Source: Pseudomonadota bacterium
GTDB taxonomy: Bacteria; Pseudomonadota; Alphaproteobacteria; Acetobacterales; Acetobacteraceae
Reading direction: 5' to 3'
Length of the DNA stretch: 17,556 bases
NCBI GenBank assembly: GCA_021807975.1
Contig: JAKBCJ010000047.1
Location: 1 to 17,556 of the forward strand
Shown in pieces: positions 7,543 to 13,829 of this stretch. Numbering within the stretch: the first letter of the stretch is position 1; each line of letters opens with the position of its first letter. Position numbers and translations under genes: made by a program. Under the pieces are notes generated by a model that saw only the letters and a list, made by a program, of their open reading frames with translations, searched no databases and had not been told where the DNA came from.

Positions 7543-9954
7543 TCAGCGCGCTGCCTTCGCTGTCTCGGCGTCGTTCACGATCGCGATCGTACGTAGCAGG
7601 CTGGATGGGTTCACGCTGATCGAATCGATTCCGATATCGGCCAGGAACCGGGCGACTTCGGGGTAGTTGGCGGGTGCCTCGCCGCAAATGCCGACCTTGC
7701 GGCCGTTCCGACGCCCCCCCGCCACGGCCATTCGCAGCATCTCCAACATCCCGGGGTCGCGTTCGTCGAAATCGAATGCAACGATTTCGGAATCGCGGTC
7801 CACGCCCAGCGTCAGTTGGGTCAGGTCGTTCGATCCGATGGAAAACCCATCGAACACCCCGGCGAAGGCATCTGCCTGGATCACGTTGTTGGGTATCTCG
7901 CACATGACATAGACCTCCAGCCCGTTTGCTCCGCGTGCCAGGCCGTGGCGTGACATTTCGGACAGCACGCGTTCCGCCTCCGGCACGCGGCGACAGAATG
8001 GTACCATGACAATCAGGTTGGTCATCCCCATTTCCTCGCGCACGCGCTTCAAAGCCTCGCATTCCAGGGCGAATCCCTCGGCATAGGCGGGGTGAGCGTA
8101 ACGCGAGGCACCACGGAAACCCAGCATTGGGTTCGATTCCCGCGACTCGAACGTCGTGCCGCCCAGAAGTTCGGCGTATTCGTTGGTCTTGAAGTCGGAC
8201 AAGCGGACAATCACCGGTTTGGGATAGAACGCCGCCGCGATCGTGCCGACGCCTTCGGCGAGGTTGCGGACGAAATACTCCCGCGGCGACACATAACCCG
8301 CGACACGTTCGAAGATCCGAACGCGTTCCCGTTCGGGGACCCGCTCCGGATGTACCAGCGCCATCGGATGAATGCCGATATGCTCGTTGATGATGAATTC
8401 CATCCGCGCCAGGCCGACGCCGGCATTCGGTATCATCGCGGTGCGGAACGCCTGGTCCGGATTGCCCAGGTTCACCATGATTTGCGTCTTCGGCATCGTC
8501 AGCGCGCCGACATCGGTCCGTGTCACCTCGAACGGAATGTCGCCCGCATACACGACGCCGTTTTCACCCCCGGCGCAGGAAATCGTGACCGGCGCGCCGG
8601 TCTGCAGGGCGATCGTGGCGTTCTCCGCGCCCACCACCGCCGGAACGCCCAGTTCGCGGGCGACGATCGCGGCATGGCAGGTGCGCCCCCCGTGATCGGT
8701 GACGATCGCGCTGGCGGTTTTGATCACCGGTTCCCAGTCCGGGCTGGTGGAGCGTGCGACCAGCACCTCGCCGGGTTTGAACGTCTTCAGGTCTTCCGCC
8801 GAACTGACCACATGGACGATTCCGGACCCCACCTTCTCGCCGACGGCTTTGCCGGTTGCCAGCACCGGACCGCTGCCCGTCAGGGCATAACTCTCCAGCA
8901 TCGTCGGGGATTTGCGCGAAACCACGGTTTCGGGGCGGGCCTGCACGATGTATAGCCGCCCGGTATCGGCATCCTTGGCCCACTCGATATCCATCGGCAC
9001 CGCATGGCCGGCTCTGCTGGAATAGTGCTGTTCGATCGCGACGGCATGTGCGGCGAGGGTAATGACCTCGCCATCCGTCAGGCAAAACCGCCCCTGTTTG
9101 TCCGGTGGCGTTGCCTCATCCCTGGTGGTCGATCCGATATGGCCGTCCGCCAGCACCATGGTAAGTTGCTTCCGGCCCAGTATGCGCCGCAGTACCGCCC
9201 GGTGTCCCAGCGCGAATGTCGGCTTGTGAACGAAGTATTCGTCCGGATCGACTTTGCCCTGGACGACATTCTCACCCAGTCCATAAGATCCCGTGATCAG
9301 CACGACGTCGCGGAATCCTGATTCGGTGTCGAGTGTGAAGATCACCCCGCTGGATGCCTGATCGGAGCGGACCATTTTCATCACGCCGACCGACAGGCCG
9401 ACCTTGAAATGGTCGAATCCGTTGTTCACTCGGTAAACGATCGCTCGGTCGGTGAACAGCGACGCGAAACATTCGCGGCACGCCTCTACCAGGTCATCCA
9501 GGCCGGCGACATTCAGGAAGCTTTCGTGCTGGCCGGCGAAGCTGGCGGTGGGCAGATCCTCGGCGGTGGCAGAGCTGCGCACCGCGACCGCGACGTTGGC
9601 GCCGTACTCATCTTCCAGCATCCGGTAAGCACTGGCGATCCGTCCGCGCAGCTCGGGGCCGCCGGTTGCCGCATAGACCAGCCGCCGAGCCTCGGCGGCG
9701 CTGGTTGCAAGTGCCGCGACGTCGGCGATATCCAGTTTGTCCAGCAGCGCATGCAGTTTGGGTAAGGCCCCGGCGTCCTGGATCGCTTCGCGGTAGGCGC
9801 GAACCGTCAGGGCGAAGCCATTGGGCACATGGACGCCTTGGGTGCTCAGGTCACGATACATTTCTCCTAAGGATGCGTTCTTGCCGCCCGCCAGCGGCAC
9901 GTCGTCCAATCGCAGATCCTTGAACCACCGAAGATAGTCGGATGGGCTCGTCAT
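7543..9954 (-). CDS. ppsA: phosphoenolpyruvate synthase
   Basis: This 803-residue enzyme makes PEP from pyruvate and ATP (products AMP and phosphate), a gluconeogenic entry step. Domains: an N-terminal ATP-grasp nucleotide-binding domain with L-A-G-G-K-N-A-S-L-G-E-M (21-32) and A-V-R-S-S-A-T-A-E-D-L-P (124-135); a mobile phosphohistidine domain with G-G-R-T-C-H427-A-A-I; and a C-terminal PEP/pyruvate TIM barrel with G-S-N-D-L-T-Q-L-T-L-G-V-D-R-D near 707-721 and G-I-C757-G-E-A. These residues match E. coli PpsA H421 and C751 with a constant offset of six. The frame opens earlier, but the ATG at 9954 with GGGGGA before it gives the family N-terminus; an upstream start at 10098 would run through the regulatory region. 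It is followed immediately by pfkB. Confidence 0.95.
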   Translation of the reverse strand: MTSPSDYLRWFKDLRLDDVPLAGGKNASLGEMYRDLSTQGVHVPNGFALTVRAYREAIQDAGALPKLHALLDKLDIADVAALATSAAEARRLVYAATGGPELRGRIASAYRMLEDEYGANVAVAVRSSATAEDLPTASFAGQHESFLNVAGLDDLVEACRECFASLFTDRAIVYRVNNGFDHFKVGLSVGVMKMVRSDQASSGVIFTLDTESGFRDVVLITGSYGLGENVVQGKVDPDEYFVHKPTFALGHRAVLRRILGRKQLTMVLADGHIGSTTRDEATPPDKQGRFCLTDGEVITLAAHAVAIEQHYSSRAGHAVPMDIEWAKDADTGRLYIVQARPETVVSRKSPTMLESYALTGSGPVLATGKAVGEKVGSGIVHVVSSAEDLKTFKPGEVLVARSTSPDWEPVIKTASAIVTDHGGRTCHAAIVARELGVPAVVGAENATIALQTGAPVTISCAGGENGVVYAGDIPFEVTRTDVGALTMPKTQIMVNLGNPDQAFRTAMIPNAGVGLARMEFIINEHIGIHPMALVHPERVPERERVRIFERVAGYVSPREYFVRNLAEGVGTIAAAFYPKPVIVRLSDFKTNEYAELLGGTTFESRESNPMLGFRGASRYAHPAYAEGFALECEALKRVREEMGMTNLIVMVPFCRRVPEAERVLSEMSRHGLARGANGLEVYVMCEIPNNVIQADAFAGVFDGFSIGSNDLTQLTLGVDRDSEIVAFDFDERDPGMLEMLRMAVAGGRRNGRKVGICGEAPANYPEVARFLADIGIDSISVNPSSLLRTIAIVNDAETAKAAR

Positions 9955-10012
9955 GGAATCCCCCGTCAATCTGATCTTGGACCCCAGAGACGCGCGCCGG
10001 GGGCTGGGCGCA

Positions 10013-10026
10013 TTGACGTGAGTCAA
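10013..10026. promoter_or_regulatory. FNR/FixK-type box on the ppsA side of the divergent promoter
   Basis: TTGACGTGAGTCAA is a perfect TTGAC-N4-GTCAA palindrome. It ends 58 bases before the ppsA ATG at 9954. This fits a CRP/FNR-family activator site for the ppsA-pfkB operon. Which family member binds (FNR, FixK, Dnr or NnrR) cannot be told from the box. Confidence 0.65.
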
Positions 10027-10033
10027 GAATATG

Positions 10034-10052
10034 TTCTGTAATATTAACAGAA
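10034..10052. promoter_or_regulatory. inverted repeat between the two FNR-type boxes
   Basis: TTCTGTAATATTAACAGAA has perfect 6-base arms (TTCTGT/ACAGAA) around an AT-only 7-base spacer. It lies midway between the two FNR-type boxes in a region otherwise rich in GC. It could be an operator for a second regulator, or an AT-rich element that helps bending or opening of the divergent promoters. Confidence 0.4.
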
Positions 10053-10059
10053 TGCTATG

Positions 10060-10073
10060 TTGACGGCGATCAA
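10060..10073. promoter_or_regulatory. FNR/FixK-type box on the cytochrome c side
   Basis: TTGACGGCGATCAA matches TTGAY-N4-RTCAA. It ends 57 bases before the ATG of the cytochrome c gene at 10131, mirroring the spacing on the ppsA side. The two box centres are 47 bp apart. Possible weak -10 elements downstream are TACTAT (10086-10091) and TCTAAA (10100-10105); neither is ideally placed. Confidence 0.6.
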
Positions 10074-10130
10074 TGCATCCCCTCTTACTATCGGGCATTT
10101 CTAAACGGGCATTGTAATCGAGGCATTCGA

Positions 10131-10457
10131 ATGATCAGAAGAACGTGTGCTGCTGGGGTTCTGCTGCTGGCCATCTCGATATCACCGGGCCGCGCGCAAG
10201 ACCCGGACGCCGGCCATCGCCTGGCCGAAAAATGGTGTGTCAACTGCCACGTCGTCGCCTCTGGCCAGAACCGGGCTACCAGCACCGGGGCACCCAGTTT
10301 TCGCGACATTGCCGCGCAGAAGTCGATGACACCGATGGCTTTGCGGGTCTTCCTGCAAACGCCGCACGATCGGATGCCGGACCTGCACCTCTCCCACGCG
10401 GAGATCGACGACTTGTCCGCGTATATCCTTGGCTTACGAGACTTGGGTAAATCGTAA
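10131..10457 (+). CDS. small periplasmic class I c-type cytochrome
   Basis: This 108-residue protein has a signal peptide (hydrophobic 8-18, likely cleaved after A22 in G-R-A-Q), so it is exported to the periplasm for heme attachment. The single heme motif is C36-V-N-C-H40. The distal ligand is probably M82 in D-R-M-P-D, followed by the helix L-S-H-A-E-I-D-D-L-S-A-Y-I that closes many monoheme cytochromes. The start has GAGG seven bases upstream. It carries electrons in a respiratory or oxidative branch; the partner enzyme is not in the window. It is divergent from ppsA-pfkB behind an FNR/FixK-type box, which suggests expression at low oxygen. Confidence 0.92.
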   Translation: MIRRTCAAGVLLLAISISPGRAQDPDAGHRLAEKWCVNCHVVASGQNRATSTGAPSFRDIAAQKSMTPMALRVFLQTPHDRMPDLHLSHAEIDDLSAYILGLRDLGKS

Positions 10458-10579
10458 CCAGCCCATGCTGGCGGGTGCCGAGGCGGCAGCTTGTCACGGT
10501 CCCTTCTCTTGATGGGGTGTGGGCGTGCTGTTGGGCGCCCGGGGCCGATGCGAAATGAACGCTTCGCCTGACGGAAGCC

Positions 10580-10595
10580 GCCGGTCTCCACCGGC
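10580..10595. terminator. weak hairpin between convergent cytochrome c and chaB genes
   Basis: GCCGGT/ACCGGC arms with a CTCC loop form a 6-bp GC stem in the 175-base gap between the converging cytochrome c and ChaB genes. A second short stem, CCAGC/GCTGG, lies directly after the cytochrome c stop at 10458-10471. Neither is followed by a T-run, so intrinsic termination is doubtful. I see no gene in the gap. Confidence 0.25.
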
Positions 10596-10632
10596 CGTGT
10601 CCTCATCGAAGCGGTCATTTCCGCGCCTGTCG

Positions 10633-10857
10633 TTACGACGAGTGAAGCCGACTGATCGGCTCCCAACGATCTCCCACCTTGCGGTAACGTCGCTTGACCG
10701 CTGACCATGCGATCCGGTGGACGACGGCTTCCCGGTCCGGATCCGACGCATGTTGATGCCACGCATTGTTGAACGCGGCGATGTAGATTTCCTGCCCATG
10801 CGTGGGGAGGTGCCGGCGGATCGGGTCCGGCAGGTCGTCGATCGTCGAATAGGGCAT
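10633..10857 (-). CDS. chaB: ChaB family protein
   Basis: This 74-residue cytoplasmic protein has the ChaB signature near its N-terminus: M-P-Y-S-T-x-x-D-L-P, then L-P-T-H-G-Q-E-I-Y and A-F-N-N-A-W, and later H-R-I-A-W-S-A-V-K-R-R-Y. The length matches E. coli ChaB (about 76 residues). ChaB is described as a regulator of the ChaA cation/proton antiporter, but no chaA is present here, so its partner must be elsewhere or the name may mislead. A GAAGGAG site lies about 11 bases before the ATG at 10857. It is divergent from the NUDIX gene. Confidence 0.88.
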   Translation of the reverse strand: MPYSTIDDLPDPIRRHLPTHGQEIYIAAFNNAWHQHASDPDREAVVHRIAWSAVKRRYRKVGDRWEPISRLHSS

Positions 10858-11045
10858 TGCGCGATTGCTCCTTCGGTCAGATCAGACAGAACCCGGGCGG
10901 CACGGTCAGCAATGGCGTGCGGACATCCGAACCACCGAAGCCGATATTGGCGCGGATCCCCGGCGTTTCGATGATCCCGGCCGAGCCGCCGTCTGATTGT
11001 GACTCGATCCTGGCCCGCGCAGGCAAACTGGGGCATTTTCCGGCG

Positions 11046-11588
11046 ATGACCAGTCCCTACACCACGCTGTCCAGCCGCATCGCCTACCAGAACCGATGGA
11101 CCCGGGTGCGAGAGGATCGCATCCTGCACGCCGATGGCTCACCGGGCCTGTACGGGGTGGTGGAGCGGTCGGACTTCGTTGTCATCGCACCCTGGCATCG
11201 CGGCCAACTGACACTGGTCGAGCAATACCGCTATCCTGTCCAGGCCAGGATATGGGAATTCCCGATGGGCATGTGGGAGCAAGCGCCCGGCACTGACCCG
11301 GCCGTCCTGGCGGCGGCCGAACTCCAAGAGGAAACAGGCCTGCTCGCCGGCCGGATGATCTACGCCGGGGAGATGTTTCAGGGACCCGGCTACTGCAATC
11401 AGCGCGGTCATGTGTTTCTGGCGACCGATCTGGTCCAGGGCGAAACCGACCGTGAAACCAGCGAGCAGGATATGATCTGCCAGGATTTCTCGCTGGCCGC
11501 GTTCGAGGCGATGATCCGCGACGGTTCGGTGAAAGAGGCGATGACCATCGCGGCCTTCGGCCTGTTGCGGATCAAGGGGCTGATTTAG
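11046..11588 (+). CDS. NUDIX hydrolase, ADP-ribose pyrophosphatase-like, with eroded Nudix box
   Basis: This is a 180-residue Nudix-fold protein. The frame opens earlier, but the ATG at 11046 gives the family-like N-terminus; the ribosome site is weak. The fold is clear from V-V-I-A-P-W, L-V-E-Q-Y-R-Y-P-V, W-E-F-P-M-G and A-E-L-Q-E95-E96-T-G-L. The box G-x5-E-x7-R-E-U-x-E-E-x-G-U is degenerate: the metal-binding E-E-x-G core is kept, but the first Glu aligns with a Thr and the Arg of R-E-U aligns with Ala91. The G-Q-L-T-L-V-E-Q-Y-R region fits ADP-ribose and related nucleotide-sugar pyrophosphatases. It may be active with altered metal handling, or it may be a binder. Its stop overlaps the convergent MgtC gene by 4 bp. 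Confidence 0.87.
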   Translation: MTSPYTTLSSRIAYQNRWTRVREDRILHADGSPGLYGVVERSDFVVIAPWHRGQLTLVEQYRYPVQARIWEFPMGMWEQAPGTDPAVLAAAELQEETGLLAGRMIYAGEMFQGPGYCNQRGHVFLATDLVQGETDRETSEQDMICQDFSLAAFEAMIRDGSVKEAMTIAAFGLLRIKGLI

Positions 11589-12028
11589 CGCGGGCCGGCG
11601 TCCTCGGGCGGAGCTTTAGCCTCGATCCAGGCCGACAGCGGCCGTAGGACCACATGGGCGAAGAATACCACCAGCGCCAGGGCAACAGCCTTCGCGTAAG
11701 CCTGCGCACCGGCGGCACTGCCGATCGCGGCAACCGCCCAGTAAGTCGCGGCAGTGGACAAACCACGGACATGGTCGCCTTGACGCACGATGACGCCGGC
11801 CCCCAGGAACCCGATGCCCGTGGCCACCGCGCCCAGCGCCGCGCCCTGGCTGCCGGGGGCGTAGGTCAGCGCCATCTGGGCGAACACGCTGGCCGCGCCG
11901 CTGACCAGGGCGGCCGAACGCAATCCCCCCGGGTGGCGGCGCCATTCCCGCTCCGCCCCGATGATCGCACCCAGAAAAGCGGCGAATATCGTCGGGAAGA
12001 CCGTGGCGAGGGTTGGCGGGATGTCCAT
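11585..12028 (-). CDS. MgtC/SapB family inner-membrane protein
   Basis: This 147-residue protein has about four to five hydrophobic segments (roughly 8-24, 36-56, 62-81, 92-110 and 113-130). The family signature runs through G-L-R-S-A-A-L-V-S (35-43), G-I-G-F-L-G-A-G-V-I-V-R (71-82) and V-R-G-L-S-T-A-A-T-Y-W-A-V-A-A-I-G (87-103). It has only the membrane domain; the C-terminal cytoplasmic domain of Salmonella MgtC is absent, as in many short homologues. Family members are linked to growth at low Mg2+ and to control of ATP synthase or membrane potential, but the role here is open. No Mg2+ riboswitch-like leader was recognised upstream. Confidence 0.9.
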   Translation of the reverse strand: MDIPPTLATVFPTIFAAFLGAIIGAEREWRRHPGGLRSAALVSGAASVFAQMALTYAPGSQGAALGAVATGIGFLGAGVIVRQGDHVRGLSTAATYWAVAAIGSAAGAQAYAKAVALALVVFFAHVVLRPLSAWIEAKAPPEDAGPR

Positions 12029-12236
12029 CGTTTCAGGGTAGGGCGGGATCGGCGATCACGTCGAGTGCATCGTCCACCCGCCGGGGCCGCGAACGGCGTT
12101 GTATCCGCCCGGACCCGGGCCGCATCGGACCGTCCGGCAGGCAGGCCGGCGAGGATTGGGAATGCAGCAGGGACCCGGTCTTTCAGTTGGTGGATAGTCG
12201 TCTTATGGAAGGGAAACGATCGGAAAGGGATGTCCC

Positions 12237-12686
12237 ATGAGCCGGCTTGTCTATGTGTTGAACGGCCCGAACCTGAACCTGCTGGGCAAGCGTCAGCCGC
12301 ATATCTATGGGCACGAGACGCTGGCCGATGTCGAGCGGGATTGTCTGGCGCTGGCCGCTGAACTGGGGCTGCAACTCCGCTTCCATCAATCCAACCGCGA
12401 ATATGAAATCATCGACTGGATTCATGAGGCCAGGGAAACAGCCGGCGCCATCGTGATCAATCCGGCGGCGTTCACCCATACTTCGGTGGCGATCCTGGAT
12501 GCCTTGAACACGTTCGACGCCCCGGTGATCGAGGTCCACATCTCCAACGTGCATAAGCGCGAGGAATTCCGCCACCGTTCGTTCGTGTCGCTGCGCGCGG
12601 ACGGGGTGATCGCCGGCCTTGGGACGCAAGGCTACCAGCTTGCGCTGCGCCGGGTGGCGCGATTGATCGACGAGAAGGTGGCTTGA
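12237..12686 (+). CDS. aroQ: type II 3-dehydroquinate dehydratase
   Basis: This 149-residue enzyme of the shikimate pathway converts 3-dehydroquinate to 3-dehydroshikimate. The type II hallmarks are all present: L-N-G-P-N-L-N-L-L-G at 8-17, the flexible-loop R19, catalytic Y24 in I-Y-G, N75 in I-N-P-A-A-F-T-H81-T-S, and E99-V-H101-I-S-N. Length matches the family. The start is supported by GGAAAGGGA (12222-12230). The gene is not in an aro cluster; it is followed after 77 bp by the uncharacterised 351-residue gene and the selenoprotein on the same strand. Confidence 0.96.
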   Translation: MSRLVYVLNGPNLNLLGKRQPHIYGHETLADVERDCLALAAELGLQLRFHQSNREYEIIDWIHEARETAGAIVINPAAFTHTSVAILDALNTFDAPVIEVHISNVHKREEFRHRSFVSLRADGVIAGLGTQGYQLALRRVARLIDEKVA

Positions 12687-12712
12687 TCGCCGAACCGGCC
12701 CTGGCCTTCCGG

Positions 12713-12739
12713 CAGCCGCGCGGGCATGCTGGGCGGCTG
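12713..12739. terminator. hairpin between aroQ and the UGSC-partner gene
   Basis: CAGCCGC (12713-12719) and GCGGCTG (12733-12739) form a perfect 7-bp stem with a 13-base loop, 26 bases after the aroQ stop. It is followed by TAAAG rather than a T-run, so it is at most a weak terminator or a processing/attenuation element before the next gene. Confidence 0.25.
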
Positions 12740-12763
12740 TAAAGACCGCGATGGACGATACCC

Positions 12764-13819
12764 ATGCGCCTTGCCTCCAAAACCTACGAATCCCCCGATA
12801 TTGGTGCGGTGCAGGAACTGTATCACGCCAACGGCTGGACCGACGGCCTGCCCATTGTGCCGCCCACGCAACACGCGGTGGAAGCCTGTCTGGAATGGGC
12901 CATGACGCCGCCCGAAACCCTGATCGGGATCGAACCGGTGCGCGCCATGCCGGTCACCGCCGAAAAACTGGCGGTCAACGCGGTCATGGCCGGCTGCCTG
13001 CCGATGCACTTTCCGGTGGTGCTGACCGCCTTCACCGCGATGTTGCAGCCGGAATTTCTGCTGCATGGCGCGACATCCTCCACCGGCGGCTGCGCGGTGT
13101 TCGTGGTGCTGAACGGGCCGATCCGGCGGGAAATCGGCGCCTCCGGTACCTTCAACGCGCTGGGCAATTCCGATCGGGCGACCAGCGTCATCGGGCGGGC
13201 GATCCGGCTGGCGCTGATCAACATCCTGGAGGTGCGGCCCGGCGGAATTGACCGGTCCACCATCGGCCACCCGGGCAAGTTCACCTATTGCGTGGCGGAG
13301 GACGAGGAAGACTCGACCTGGCTGCCGCTGGCCCAACATCGCGGCATGCCGCCCGAAGTATCGGCCGTTACCGTCATGGCGGCGGGCGCCCCGCGGCAGA
13401 TCATGAACGAATGGACCACCGAACCAAAAGAAATCCTGGAGACCTTCGCCGCCGAAATGCGCGCCAACCTGCGGCACTACTCGTTGCATGCGGGGAACTA
13501 CGCGCTGATCGTGCCGAAGCAGTTGCGCGAACACTTGCAGGTTGCCGGCTGGACCAAAGCCGACATCGCCGCATTCATCCACGAGCGCGCTCGGATTCCG
13601 CGCCGCGAATGGGCCGATGTGGGGAAAGGCGCGGTGGTGCGGGATCGCGGCGACAGCATCTATCCCGCCCTGGAATCGCCCGGTCACCTGCTGACCATCG
13701 CCGCCGGCGGCCCGGCCGGCGGATTCGGCGCGGTGATCCCGCCGTGGCTGGGCAACAAGTCCAAAGCGGTGACGATGGCCATCGGTGCCTGTATTGACTG
13801 CGAGCCGCCGAAAGGGTGA
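12764..13819 (+). CDS. uncharacterised protein, likely UGSC-selenoprotein partner
   Basis: This is a 351-residue cytoplasmic protein of unknown function. Conserved-looking blocks are N-G-W-T-D-G-L-P-I-V-P-P-T (23-35), K-L-A-V-N-A-V-M-A-G-C78-L-P, S-T-G-G-C110-A-V-F-V-V-L-N-G-P-I and a Gly-rich C-terminal block (about 308-341) reading A-A-G-G-P-A-G-G-F-G-A-V-I-P. It ends with C343-I-D-C346, a CxxC pair that could be redox active. From memory, proteins with the G-W-T-D-G-L-P-x-V-P-P-T motif sit next to or are fused to UGSC domains in other bacteria. It ends 10 bases before the selenoprotein start, so the two are surely co-transcribed. The frames differ, so TGA readthrough at 13817 would not fuse them. 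The start ATG has only a weak GGA upstream. Confidence 0.8.
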   Translation: MRLASKTYESPDIGAVQELYHANGWTDGLPIVPPTQHAVEACLEWAMTPPETLIGIEPVRAMPVTAEKLAVNAVMAGCLPMHFPVVLTAFTAMLQPEFLLHGATSSTGGCAVFVVLNGPIRREIGASGTFNALGNSDRATSVIGRAIRLALINILEVRPGGIDRSTIGHPGKFTYCVAEDEEDSTWLPLAQHRGMPPEVSAVTVMAAGAPRQIMNEWTTEPKEILETFAAEMRANLRHYSLHAGNYALIVPKQLREHLQVAGWTKADIAAFIHERARIPRREWADVGKGAVVRDRGDSIYPALESPGHLLTIAAGGPAGGFGAVIPPWLGNKSKAVTMAIGACIDCEPPKG

Positions 13820-13829
13820 ACATCGGCTC

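Noticed and set aside
10013..10073. TTGACG segments as simple -35 boxes
   Set aside because: No acceptable -10 lies 16-18 bases downstream in either direction, whereas both segments complete a TTGAY-N4-RTCAA palindrome.
9955..10098. 48-codon N-terminal extension of PEP synthase
   Set aside because: It would run through an FNR-type box and the palindrome in the promoter region, and the family N-terminus begins at the ATG at 9954 with a GGGGGA site before it.
13817..13819. TGA at the end of the 351-residue gene as a second selenocysteine codon fusing it to the UGSC protein
   Set aside because: The next gene is in a different frame (offset 13 bases), and the frame after this TGA gives no family-like sequence.
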